Origin: Georgenia satyanarayanai
GTDB lineage: Bacteria > Actinomycetota > Actinomycetes > Actinomycetales > Actinomycetaceae
Assembly: GCF_009193135.1 (NCBI RefSeq)
Contig: NZ_VUKC01000019.1
Location: 1-64,000, forward strand
DNA length: 64,000 nt
Direction of reading: 5' to 3'
The notes under the pieces were generated by a model that saw only the letters and a list, made by a program, of their open reading frames with translations, was not told the origin of the DNA and ran no database searches. Below are positions 15,586-24,945 of the stretch, piece after piece; within the stretch, counting starts at the first letter, position 1, and every line of letters begins with the position of its first letter. The position numbers and the translations under genes are program-made.

Positions 15586-17094
15586 TCAGGCGGGGCCGAG
15601 CCAGGACAGCAGGAGCAGGCAGACGTCGTCGTGCCCCTCGCCGGGCGGGAGCAGGCGGTCGGTCACGGCGTGCACCGCGTCCTGCGGCTCGAGCGCCCGG
15701 GTCTGCGCCCCGACCTCGACGAGCTCGTCGAGGCGGGTGGGCAGTGGGCGGTCGCGGCGTTCGACGAGGCCGTCGGTGTAGAGGAGCAGCCGGTCGCCGG
15801 GCACGAGGTCGACCACGGCCTCCGCCCGCTGGCTGCCCGGCCCTGTGAGCCCGAGCGGCGTGGAGCGCCCGTCCCACAGCAGACGTGCGGCGCCGTCCCC
15901 GCCGAGGAGCAGGGGCGGGAGGTGGCCGGCGCAGGCGAAGCGGAACCGGCCGGTGAGGAGGTCCAGCTCGCCGTACAGAAGGGTGGCCGCGGTGGAGCCC
16001 GGGACGCGCTGGACGAACCTGTCCAGAGCGCCGAGCACCTGCGCCGGGCCGACGCCGGGGCCGGCCACCGCCCGGCCGGCGCTGCGCAGCTGCCCCATCG
16101 CGACGGCGGCGTCCAGCCCGCGGCCCACGATGTCGCCGACCGCGACGGCCAGGACGTGGTCGTCGAGGTGGAAGGCGTCGTGCCAGTCCCCACCCACCTC
16201 GAGGGACTCCACCCCCGGCCGGTACGCCGTCGTCACGACGACGCGCTCGTCCTGCGGCAGCGGGGCGGTGAGGAGCGCCTGCTGGAGCTGGTGGGCGATC
16301 GCGGCGCTGCGGTCGAAGAGACTGGCCCGCTCCAGGGCGGCGCCCGCCTGCTGCCCGACGGCGGTGAGCACCGCCAGGTCCGGAGGCTCGGCCCCCGCGC
16401 CGTCGTCGGGCAGCAGGGACAGCACGCCGAGCAGCCCGGACCGCCCGTGGAGGGGGACGAGGACACGGCCGTCGGCGACGAGGGCCGCGCGTGGCCACGA
16501 CCGCGCCGACAGGGGGGCCGAGGTGCCGGCCTCCTCACCCGTGGCCGAGTGGGCAACCAGCCGGCCCTGTGGGTCGGTGAGCCAGCACGTCGCCGCGCGG
16601 GCGGCGAGTGACGGGGTCGCGGCGAGCAGCGCCGCGGCCACCCCGTCCAGACCCACGGCGGCCGAGAGGGCCGCGGTGACGTCCTGGAGCACCTGGGTGC
16701 GGCGGGCGGCGGCGTCGGCCTCCTTGCGGGCGGCCAGCAGCTCGCGTTCGTAGCGGGAGCGGTCCCGGGCGCTGGAGACGGACACCCGGACGCCGCCGTC
16801 GGGGGCGACGACGGCCGTCACGAGCACGGGCATGCGCCCGCCGGCACTGCGCAGCTCGAGCGCCACCTCGTCGGCCCGCCCCTCCACGTGGAGCAGCGGG
16901 GACAGGTGGGTCTCCCAGTAGATCCGGCCGCCCACCGAGAGGAGCTGGCTCAGACGCACCCGCCCGACCACCTCGTCCGCCGGCCGCCCCACCCACCGGA
17001 GGAAGGTGGTGTTGGCGTCGAGGACGGTGCCGTCGTCGGCGAGGAGGAGCAGGCCGGCGGGGGCCTGGTCCCAGGCGGCGGCGCGGTCGTTCAC
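15586..17094 (-). CDS. RsbP-like PP2C phosphatase with PAS and GAF sensor domains
   Basis: 502-residue signalling phosphatase of the RsbP/RsbU class, which in the family dephosphorylates an anti-anti-sigma factor. Domains in order are: PAS (about 8-110; LLLLADDGTVLDANTTFLRW), a short coiled linker, GAF (about 150-270), and PP2C/SpoIIE (about 285-500) with VGGDWHDAF, VGDIVGRGLDAA, CAGHLPPLLL and the late GHDDVCLLLL acidic motif. B. subtilis RsbP has PAS plus PP2C but no GAF, so this is an expanded sensor. GTG at 17094 overlaps the TGA of the RsbQ-like gene (GTGA), indicating a coupled pair. No sigma factor, RsbV or RsbW lies nearby. Confidence 0.88.
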   Translation of the reverse strand: MNDRAAAWDQAPAGLLLLADDGTVLDANTTFLRWVGRPADEVVGRVRLSQLLSVGGRIYWETHLSPLLHVEGRADEVALELRSAGGRMPVLVTAVVAPDGGVRVSVSSARDRSRYERELLAARKEADAAARRTQVLQDVTAALSAAVGLDGVAAALLAATPSLAARAATCWLTDPQGRLVAHSATGEEAGTSAPLSARSWPRAALVADGRVLVPLHGRSGLLGVLSLLPDDGAGAEPPDLAVLTAVGQQAGAALERASLFDRSAAIAHQLQQALLTAPLPQDERVVVTTAYRPGVESLEVGGDWHDAFHLDDHVLAVAVGDIVGRGLDAAVAMGQLRSAGRAVAGPGVGPAQVLGALDRFVQRVPGSTAATLLYGELDLLTGRFRFACAGHLPPLLLGGDGAARLLWDGRSTPLGLTGPGSQRAEAVVDLVPGDRLLLYTDGLVERRDRPLPTRLDELVEVGAQTRALEPQDAVHAVTDRLLPPGEGHDDVCLLLLSWLGPA

Positions 17095-17888
17095 GCCGCC
17101 AGGTACGTCTTCATCGCCGCGACGAGCTGGTCGGGGGCGCTGAGGTTCGGGCAGTGCCCCACGGCGTCGAGCACGGCGAACTCGCTGTCGGGGAGGTGGT
17201 CGCGCACGTACTCGCCCACCTCCATGGGCGCGATGACGTCCTCGCGGCACTGCACGACGAGCGCGGGGGTGGTGACCTCCGCCAGGTCCGCGCGGTTGTC
17301 CGACAGGAACGTCGTGCGGGCGAAGCGGCGGGCGAGCGTCGGGTCGGTCCGGCAGAAGCTCGCCGTCAGCTCCTCTCCCAGCTCGGGGCGGTCGGGCACG
17401 CCCATGATGACCGGGGCGATGTGGGCGGACCAGCCGAGGTAGTTGTCGTCCATGGTCTCGAGGAGCTCGTCGATCTCCTCCTGGCTGAACCCGCCGCGGT
17501 AGTCGCCGTCGTCGATGTAGCGGGGGCTGGGACTCACGAGCACGAGCCGGTCGAAGAGCTCGGGCCGCTCGCGGGCGGCCAGGACGCCGATCATGGCGCT
17601 CACGGAGTGGCCGACGAGGACGACCGGCCCGGTGCCGAGCGCGTCGACGATCTCGACGACGTCCTGCGCGTACCCCTCGAGGCGGGCGTGGCGGGCGGCG
17701 TCGTACGCGGACGGGTCGGAGGCACCGGCACCGACGTGGTCGAAGAGCACGACCCGGTGGGTGGCCTCGAAGTGCGGGGCGACGAACCGCCACATCTGCT
17801 GGTCGCAGCCGAAGCCGTGGGCCAGCACCATGGTGGGTCCCTCGGCCGAGCCGCTCACCCTGACGTTGTTCCGCTTGAGCGCATCCAC
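17091..17888 (-). CDS. rsbQ: RsbQ-like alpha/beta hydrolase, partner of the RsbP-like phosphatase
   Basis: 265-residue hydrolase very like B. subtilis RsbQ, the protein that RsbP needs to sense energy stress, and related to plant D14/KAI2 receptors. Diagnostic stretches are AHGFGCDQQMWRFVAP, LFDHVGAGASD, GYAQDVVEIVDAL and GHCPNLSAPD. The triad is Ser95 (GHSVS), Asp217 and His245, one to two residues shifted from the Bacillus enzyme. GTG at 17888 is seven bases after a -10-like TAGTGT (minus strand, 17896-17901), so a leaderless start is likely; an ATG eight codons upstream is possible. The small hydrophobic ligand of RsbQ proteins is not established. Confidence 0.9.
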   Translation of the reverse strand: MDALKRNNVRVSGSAEGPTMVLAHGFGCDQQMWRFVAPHFEATHRVVLFDHVGAGASDPSAYDAARHARLEGYAQDVVEIVDALGTGPVVLVGHSVSAMIGVLAARERPELFDRLVLVSPSPRYIDDGDYRGGFSQEEIDELLETMDDNYLGWSAHIAPVIMGVPDRPELGEELTASFCRTDPTLARRFARTTFLSDNRADLAEVTTPALVVQCREDVIAPMEVGEYVRDHLPDSEFAVLDAVGHCPNLSAPDQLVAAMKTYLAA

Positions 17889-17948
17889 GAACGGGACACT
17901 ACGGCACGGCATCCGGCCGTCGTGGCGCGGTTCGCGGACGGGCGCGAC

Positions 17949-19079
17949 TCACGCCGGGGCGGGCAGGGGGAAGGACCGGTCCGCGAAGAAGATGCTCCGT
18001 GCCGCCTGCCGTCCCGGCACGGTGCGCAGGCCCGCGAACGCCACCTCCATGGCCGCCGGGGAGCGCACGAGGCCCATGGTGCGCCGCATCGCCACCCGTC
18101 CGCGGAAGCGCCGGCGCAGGGCCGCTCCGTCGTACGAGCGCAGGGCTCCGGTGTCGCCGCTCGTCAAGGCCTCGTCGAGGGCGTCCGCGGCGTGCTCGGA
18201 CAGGCGCAGGCACGGGTCCAGGCCGCCGGCGGTCAGAGGGGACACGGCCCCCGCGGCGTCCCCGACGAGCAGCCCGCGCGGGGAGCTGATGCGTCGTAGC
18301 AGACCACCGACGGGAATGGGCCCGCCGCGCCGCTCGACGGCGGCCGGGCGGGGCGGTACGCCCGGCGCCAGCGCGGCGAGCTCCCGCACCGCCCGCCACA
18401 CGCCCTCGGGGTAGCGGGCGGCGTAGCCGGCCGTGCCGAGGTGGACGTGCTCGCCGTCGTCGACCACCCAGCCGAGGTACCCCGGGGCGAGCCGCGGGTG
18501 CAGGACGCAGTGGAAGGTCGGCACGTCGGTACCGGCGCTCGGGACCACCTCCTCCGCGCCGACGAGGAGACGCCTGTTGCGGTCCAGGCCCAGGTCACGC
18601 GCCACCCGGGAGCGGGCGCCGTCGGCGCCGACGACGAACCGGGGCCGGATCACGGACGGTGCTCCGTCGGTGCCCACGAGCTGCGCGGCGCCGTCGGCGT
18701 ACCCCGCGTAGCGGGTGCCGAGGAGCACCCGGGCGCCCGCCGCGCGAGCCCGGTCGGTGAAGGCGGCGTAGAGCCCGGGCATGTCCCCGACCCGGAACTC
18801 GTCGCGGTCGCTGACGAGGACGACGGGCCGCCGCAGGCTCGGTGGGTAGAGCGCCACCCGCCGGATGGGTGGGCCGAGGCGGTCCGCCGGGAGCGCGAAG
18901 TCGTCGAGGGTGCGGCGCACAAAGATGCCGGTCGTCCGGACCGAGCGGCCGAGGTCGGTGCGCTTGTCGACGACGCTCACCGCGTGGCCGCGCCCGGCGA
19001 GCAGCGTGGCCACATGGAGGCCGGCCAGTCCCGCGCCGACGACGAGGACGTCGGCGGCGTGTCCGCCCGGGCCGCTCAC
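17949..19079 (-). CDS. FAD-dependent oxidoreductase of the geranylgeranyl-reductase type
   Basis: 376-residue flavoprotein. The N-terminal dinucleotide fold is VLVVGAGLAGLHVA, followed by an Arg-containing VDKRTDLGRSVRTTG in place of the usual acidic loop, and the second FAD motif is GLLVGDAAGAVSPLTAGGLDP. These match the geranylgeranyl reductase/PHBH-like group that hydrogenates isoprenoid chains or oxidises aromatic rings. GTG at 19079 overlaps the TGA of the XRE regulator, so it is co-transcribed with XRE and DUF2975. No isoprenoid biosynthesis genes are close, and the substrate is unknown. Confidence 0.8.
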   Translation of the reverse strand: MSGPGGHAADVLVVGAGLAGLHVATLLAGRGHAVSVVDKRTDLGRSVRTTGIFVRRTLDDFALPADRLGPPIRRVALYPPSLRRPVVLVSDRDEFRVGDMPGLYAAFTDRARAAGARVLLGTRYAGYADGAAQLVGTDGAPSVIRPRFVVGADGARSRVARDLGLDRNRRLLVGAEEVVPSAGTDVPTFHCVLHPRLAPGYLGWVVDDGEHVHLGTAGYAARYPEGVWRAVRELAALAPGVPPRPAAVERRGGPIPVGGLLRRISSPRGLLVGDAAGAVSPLTAGGLDPCLRLSEHAADALDEALTSGDTGALRSYDGAALRRRFRGRVAMRRTMGLVRSPAAMEVAFAGLRTVPGRQAARSIFFADRSFPLPAPA

Positions 19080-19294
19080 GGTGCCGTCCCGTCGGGCTCC
19101 CAGCGCAGCAGGTCGCCGGGCTGGCAGTCGAGCGCCTCGCACAGGGCCTCGAGGGTGGTGAAGCGGACGGCCTTGGCGCGGCCGTTCTTGAGCACCGCGA
19201 GGTTGGCCGGCGTGATGCCCACCCGCTCGGCGAGCGTCCCCACCGACATCTTCCGGCGGGCGAGCATGACATCGATGTCGACGACGATGGGCAT
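19076..19294 (-). CDS. Small XRE-family (YozG-like) transcriptional regulator
   Basis: 72-residue protein that is almost only a helix-turn-helix: MSVGTLAERVGITPANLAVLK is followed by VRFTTLEALCEALDCQPGDLL, the typical XRE fold. This size and its partner match the YozG type usually paired with a DUF2975 membrane protein. Its ATG overlaps the stop of the DUF2975 gene (TGATG) and its own stop overlaps the flavoprotein start. It probably binds the palindrome at 19834-19850 to control its operon (inference). Confidence 0.88.
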   Translation of the reverse strand: MPIVVDIDVMLARRKMSVGTLAERVGITPANLAVLKNGRAKAVRFTTLEALCEALDCQPGDLLRWEPDGTAP

Positions 19295-19800
19295 CAGATC
19301 ACCTCGTCGAGCTCGGAGCGCAGGTGCTCGGCGCGGGTGGCGGTCTCGACCGCCTGGACGAGCAGCGTCCGCATGACGTAGACGACGAGCGCCACACCGG
19401 CGACGACGAGCGCGGTGCCGCACAGGAGGCCGACGATGCCGGGTGGGACGACGTCCCCCGCCGTCGTGCGGTTGAGGACGACCGAGACGACGGCGACGGC
19501 GAGGACGAGCACCGCGCCCGTCGCGATGGCGCCGATGACGACGTCGACGTAGCGGAACGCGGCGCTGGAGAACACCGTGCCCCTGCGCACCATCCCGAGC
19601 AGGCGCAGGATGCACACCGCGATGACCTGGAGGCACACCACACCGAGGAAGAAGCTCGCGGTGAGCGCCACGCGTGGTCCGGTGGCGAGCCCGTCCGTGT
19701 CGACCCAGAGCAGCGGCAGCAGGACCGCCTGGACGACGACGGACCCGACGAGCGCGACCGCGATGACGAGCTGGAGCACGCGGATGACGTACCGGTCCAT
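19294..19800 (-). CDS. DUF2975 membrane protein
   Basis: 168-residue protein with four hydrophobic segments (about 7-30, 45-67, 90-110, 120-145) and a charged C-terminus. It matches DUF2975, which is typically encoded next to a small XRE regulator as here. ATG at 19800 has GGAGGTTCCG before it. It is first in a three-gene operon driven by a promoter with an internal palindrome. Function is unknown; it may act as a membrane partner of the regulator. Confidence 0.8.
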   Translation of the reverse strand: MDRYVIRVLQLVIAVALVGSVVVQAVLLPLLWVDTDGLATGPRVALTASFFLGVVCLQVIAVCILRLLGMVRRGTVFSSAAFRYVDVVIGAIATGAVLVLAVAVVSVVLNRTTAGDVVPPGIVGLLCGTALVVAGVALVVYVMRTLLVQAVETATRAEHLRSELDEVI

Positions 19801-19830
19801 CGGAACCTCCTGTGATCGAGCGACGATGGG

Positions 19831-19860
19831 AAACTATCGACAATCGATAGGTGTTGGCAA
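19831..19860 (-). promoter_or_regulatory. Promoter with palindromic operator for the DUF2975-XRE-flavoprotein operon
   Basis: On the minus strand TTGCCA (19855-19860) and TAGTTT (19831-19836) are 18 bases apart. Filling the spacer is the perfect inverted repeat CTATCGA-caa-TCGATAG (19834-19850), overlapping the -10. A repressor bound there would block RNA polymerase. Confidence 0.75.
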
Positions 19861-19963
19861 GGGGGCCGTTATTCCGTTGCCTCGCGTCGTCGGTCGGGCG
19901 CAGGCTGTGAGACGTCCCCGCGGACCCCCCGCGAGTGTGAGGGACGGACGGCAGAGGACGAGC

Positions 19964-19999
19964 GATGACAGACCTGCGGAGCGCCGCCCCAGCGCGCTG
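19964..19999 (+). CDS. Possible leader peptide upstream of the ABC-F gene (MTDLRSAAPAR)
   Basis: ATG at 19964 with AGAGGACGAGCG before it opens an 11-codon frame stopped by TGA, 49 bases before the ABC-F start. Short leader peptides that stall under ribosome-targeting drugs control many ABC-F resistance genes. Whether this one is translated is inference from position and ribosome site only. Confidence 0.4.
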
Positions 20000-20048
20000 A
20001 CGCCCGCACGGGTGCTGCGCGACGTCCCGCCGCCCCGGAAGGTCCCAC

Positions 20049-21608
20049 GTGCCCGGTCCCTCGTCCTCCGTCGTCCTCCACGACCTGTCCTTCTCCTGGC
20101 CCGACGGCACCCCGGCCCTCGACCGCGTGAGCGGCGCGTTCGGCCGCGGGAGCACCGGGCTCGTCGGCGCCAACGGCGCGGGCAAGTCCACCCTCCTGCG
20201 GCTGATCGCCGGCGACCTCGTCCCCACCCGTGGCACGGTCTCCGTCCGGGGTGCTGTCGACCACCTGCCGCAGCGGCTCACCGCGGCGCCGGACGCGACG
20301 CTCGCCGACCTCCTGGGCGTGGGCACCGCTCTGCGGGCCCTGCGCGCGATCGAGGCCGGGTCGACCGAGCCCGCCGACTTCGATGCCGTCGGCACGGACT
20401 GGGACGTCGAGGAGCGGGCCACCGCGGCGCTCGCCTCCCTCGCCCTGCCCGTGGACCTGGACCGCCGTGCCACCGCGCTGTCCGGCGGGGAGGCCGTCCT
20501 CGCGGCGCTCGCCGGCGTGCGGCTGCGCGCGGCCGACGTCGCCCTCCTCGACGAGCCCACGAACAACCTCGACACCGACGCCCGCGAGCAGGTCTACGAG
20601 GTCGTGCGCGGGTGGCGCGGGACGCTCGTCGTCGTGAGTCACGACCTCACGCTCCTCGACCTCATGGGCACCACCGCGGAGCTGCGGTCCGGGGAGGTCG
20701 TCACCTTCGGCGGTCCCTACAGCGCGTACCGGGCGTGGCTCGCCACCCAGGAGGAGGCCGCCCGGCAGAGACTGCGGGCCGCCGAGCAGACCCTGCGCCG
20801 GGAGCAGCGCGAGCGGGCCCGCGCGGAGGAGCGCATGGCGCACAGCCGGCGGCAGGGCCGCAAGGACCGCGCGGACGGCAAGTACCCGCCGATCGTCCTG
20901 GGGGCCCGACGCAACGCCGCCGAGCGGTCCCAGGGCGAGCGGCGGACCGCGGCCGACGCCCGCCTCGCCTCCGCCCGCGCCGCCGTCGAGGTCGCCGGGG
21001 CCGCCGTCCGGGACGACGACGTCGTGCGCGTGGACCTGCCCGACCCGCAGGTGCCGCGGGGTCGTCGGCTGGCGGTCCTGCCGAGCAGCGACGGGCGCGC
21101 CGTCGTCCTCCAGGGCACCGAGCGGATCGCCCTCGTGGGGGCGAACGGCGTGGGCAAGACGACGCTGCTCCGCGCGCTCCTCCCCACCCTCGCGGTGCGC
21201 GTCGGCTACCTGCCCCAGCGGACCGAGCTCGACGACGGCGCCACCGTCCTCGACACCGTGCGCGCCGCGTCGCCGCGGCTGGCGCCCGGGGAGGTGCGCA
21301 ACCGGCTCGCGCGGCTGCTCGTGCGCGGGGACATGGTCGACCGCGCCGTCGCGACGCTGTCCGGCGGTGAGCGCTTCCGGGTCGCGCTCGCGCGGGTGCT
21401 CCTCAGCGACCCGCCGCCCGAGCTGCTCGTCCTCGACGAGCCGACGAACGACCTCGACAACCCGACCGTCGACCAGCTCGTCGCCGCCCTGGACGCCTAC
21501 CGGGGCGGGCTCCTCGTCGTCAGCCACGACAGCGCCTTCCTCGAGCGGCTCGGCCTCGACGCCGTCGTCCGGCTCACGGCGGACGCCCGCCTCGAGCGCG
21601 TGACGTGA
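20049..21608 (+). CDS. ABC-F family ribosome-protection-type ATPase
   Basis: 519-residue soluble protein with two ABC domains and no membrane segment. Walker A motifs are GANGAGKST (about residue 40) and GANGVGKTT (about 360). Walker B plus ABC-F signature are LLDEPTNNLD and VLDEPTNDLD; signatures are LSGGE and LSGGERFRV. The ~90-residue Arg-rich linker (RQRLRAAEQTLRREQRERAR) is the part that contacts P-site tRNA in ABC-F proteins. It could be a housekeeping translation factor or an antibiotic resistance protein. A leader of about 100 bases or more with a possible short ORF favours drug-responsive control. GTG at 20049; it is divergent from the DUF2975 operon. Confidence 0.9.
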   Translation: MPGPSSSVVLHDLSFSWPDGTPALDRVSGAFGRGSTGLVGANGAGKSTLLRLIAGDLVPTRGTVSVRGAVDHLPQRLTAAPDATLADLLGVGTALRALRAIEAGSTEPADFDAVGTDWDVEERATAALASLALPVDLDRRATALSGGEAVLAALAGVRLRAADVALLDEPTNNLDTDAREQVYEVVRGWRGTLVVVSHDLTLLDLMGTTAELRSGEVVTFGGPYSAYRAWLATQEEAARQRLRAAEQTLRREQRERARAEERMAHSRRQGRKDRADGKYPPIVLGARRNAAERSQGERRTAADARLASARAAVEVAGAAVRDDDVVRVDLPDPQVPRGRRLAVLPSSDGRAVVLQGTERIALVGANGVGKTTLLRALLPTLAVRVGYLPQRTELDDGATVLDTVRAASPRLAPGEVRNRLARLLVRGDMVDRAVATLSGGERFRVALARVLLSDPPPELLVLDEPTNDLDNPTVDQLVAALDAYRGGLLVVSHDSAFLERLGLDAVVRLTADARLERVT

Positions 21609-21622
21609 CGGCGCAGGCGACG

Positions 21623-22210
21623 CTACGAGCGGAGGTCGCCGACGAGGAGCCAGAGGAGGGGAGCCAGCGCGCCGACGGCGAGGACCGCCAGCCACGGGAC
21701 GGGCGCGGCGCCGTCGAGCAGGACGGCGACCACGACGGCGGCCTGCGCGACCGCCTGGACGGCGAGGAAGCCGGGCAGCGCGTCGCGCAGCACCGCGACC
21801 TCGACCCGCCCGCGCCACGCGACGGCGTCGGCGAGCGCACCGACACGCAGGACCGCGTGGGTGAGCAGCGCGAGGAGCGCCAGCGACCACCACGGGCCGG
21901 GGGAGAGCGCGAGCATCCCGACCAGCAGCGCCGCCGTGATCGCCAGGAACGCGGCGTGCGGACGGACGGTCACGACGACGCCGAGCACCACCGCGACCGC
22001 CAGCTGCGCCGGGCTGGTGGCGACGACGGCCCCGGCCCCGACGACGAGCGTGAGCAGCACGGCGCGCAGGACGAGCGCGGGCGCGGTGGGGCCGGTCCGC
22101 AGGGCCGTCCGCGGGCGCCGGGGTGCGCGCCGCGGGCCCACGGTGAGCGCGCCGTCGGGCCGGGGGAGGACCGCGTGCATGCGCTCGAGCAGCCGCCGCA
22201 GCGCGCTCAT
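21623..22210 (-). CDS. Membrane protein at the end of the first MoxR/DUF58 operon
   Basis: 195-residue protein with about five hydrophobic segments after a basic N-terminal ~50 residues (LVLRAVLLTLVVGAGAVV is the first). No family is recognised. ATG at 22210 overlaps the DUF58 stop as ATGA, so it is the last gene of the DUF4129-to-DUF58 operon and probably works at the membrane with it. Its stop is 15 bases from that of the convergent ABC-F gene. Confidence 0.7.
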   Translation of the reverse strand: MSALRRLLERMHAVLPRPDGALTVGPRRAPRRPRTALRTGPTAPALVLRAVLLTLVVGAGAVVATSPAQLAVAVVLGVVVTVRPHAAFLAITAALLVGMLALSPGPWWSLALLALLTHAVLRVGALADAVAWRGRVEVAVLRDALPGFLAVQAVAQAAVVVAVLLDGAAPVPWLAVLAVGALAPLLWLLVGDLRS

Positions 22211-23513
22211 CGCGGCGCCCCGTGACGGCGCCGGGCGAGGGTGGCGAGCTCGGCGCGCCCGCCGGCGGGCGGCGGCCCGTCCGCCGCCCAGCGCACCACC
22301 TCCACACCGCCGCGGCGGAGCCTCGTGAGCCGGTCCTGCCGCTGCAGCGACACCATCCGGTAGGCCATGAGCAGCCGCACCGACATCTCGGCGCCCCGCA
22401 CCGGGGGCAGCACGTCGACGGCGACCACCCGGTGGCCGGCGTGGCGCCACGTCAGCGCCATCGTCGCCGCCTCGTCGTCGAGGAAGGTCGACAGCACGAC
22501 GACGAGCGCACCGGACGGTACCTGCGGGGGGCGGACGCGCGGGCGGGGTGTGCCCTCGGGGGCCGACAGTGCCAGCCGCCGCACGACCCGCTCGAGGTGC
22601 CGGCGCCCGCCCCCGGGGCGCACGGGCCGCCGGCGCAGGCCGAGGTCCTCCAGGCCCACGCGGTCGCCCTGTCCGAGGTAGACCCGCGCGAGGGAGGCGG
22701 CGGCCTCCCGGGCGATGTCGAGGGAGGTGACGTCGCTCGTGAGCACCTCCCGGCCGCCGGCCCAGGTGGCGACGTCCGGCCCGACGTCGTCGCGCGAGTC
22801 GATGACGAGGACGACGGTCGCCTCCGCCGTCGACTGCGTGCGGCGCACGTACAGGTCCTGCAGCCGGCCGTCCTGCACGCCCCGACGGGCGCTGGTGCGC
22901 CAGTCGATCCGGCGCAGCCGGTCGCCCGTGGTGAAGAGGTTGACGTCGTGGAGCTCCTCGCCGTCCCCGATGCGACGGGCGGCGTGCGGGCCGACGAGCC
23001 CCTGCAGACGAGGCGGGAGAGGCAGCCGGTCGAGGGGGCGCTGGCCGGGCAGGACGAGGACGGGGGTCGGGCCGACCGTGACGACGTCACCCGTCGTGAG
23101 GTGCGCACCGCCGAGGCCGGCGGCGTCGAGGCGGAAGAGCTGGTTCTCCCCGGTGCGTACGCTCGTCGTCGCGAGCGTGACCTCGCGGGTCCCGCCGGGA
23201 GGGAGCCGCACGAGGCACTCGTCGGGCTCGGTGCCCGGGCTCGAGGCCCGCAGCCGCACCGCGACGGCCCCCTCCGGGCCACGCAGGAGCGCCGGGGCCC
23301 GCAGCTCCGCGCTCGCGGTGAGCTGTCGAGGGGCCCGCACCTCGACCGCGAGCGGGCCGCGGGGACGGCGGCTCCAGGCCCACACGGCGGTGAGGAGCGG
23401 GGCCACGCCGAGTGCCGCGACGTCCGCCCGGCCGCCGAGGGCACCCGCGGTGAGCGCCCCCGCCCCGAGGACGAGCGCGGCGGTGAGATGGGTGAGCGGC
23501 GCCCAGCGGCCGG

Positions 23514-23517
<4 letters not shown>
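22207..23517 (-). CDS. DUF58 protein (first MoxR cluster)
   Basis: 436-residue protein with two N-terminal hydrophobic segments and the DUF58 core GDRLRRIDWRTSARRG near residue 235, followed by a von Willebrand A-like region with VLVIDSRDDVG. DUF58 proteins accompany MoxR ATPases and appear to act in membrane or surface protein maturation. GTG at 23517 overlaps the MoxR TGA. A second DUF58 gene lies at 35959-37209, so the genome carries diverged paralogues. Confidence 0.88.
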
Positions 23518-24492
<975 letters not shown>

Positions 24493-24500
<8 letters not shown>

Positions 24501-24945
24501 GGGGGCTCCGGGTCTCGAGGGCGGTGAGGCAGGCGTCCAGGGCCCGCACGGGCTGGGGCGTCGTGGCGCGCAGGGTGCGCCACGCGCGCTCGCCGAGGTG
24601 GGCGCGCACGGCGTCGTCGTCCGCGGGGTCGATCCCGGCGAGGGCGAGGCGGCCGGCGGCGACCTCCCGCAGCTGGCGTAGCCCGCGCTCGCCGATGCGT
24701 CCGTCCCGGTCGGTGAGTGACCAGGACAGCTGGGAGACCTCGTGGCGGTGGCCGCCGCGCCGCTCGCCCGGCAGCTGTGGCAGGGCGTGATCGCGGCCGA
24801 GGTCGCGGTGCCCCACGACCGCCGCGGCGACGGCGGTGGCCGCGGCCGCGAGGGCGACGTTGACGCCGTCGAGGCCGATGCCCCACAGGGCGGCGGCGAC
24901 GGCGGCGACCGCGAGGACCGCGCCGGCGGCCCGGGCCCCGCTCAC
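24493..24945 (-). CDS. Hypothetical two-helix membrane protein in the MoxR operon
   Basis: 150-residue protein with two hydrophobic segments at the N-terminus (AAGAVLAVAAVAAALWGIGL and VNVALAAAATAVAAAVVG) and a soluble C-terminal half (GRIGERGLRQLREVAAGRLAL). No named domain is recognised; similar small proteins often lie between DUF4129 and MoxR genes in actinobacteria. GTG at 24945 overlaps the DUF4129 stop by three bases, and its end overlaps moxR by eight, so it is tightly coupled to both. Confidence 0.7.

Noticed and set aside
17091-17888. The RsbQ-like gene as an unrelated esterase
   Set aside because: GFGCDQQMW, the GHSVS elbow, triad spacing and coupling to a PAS-PP2C gene match RsbQ rather than a general esterase.
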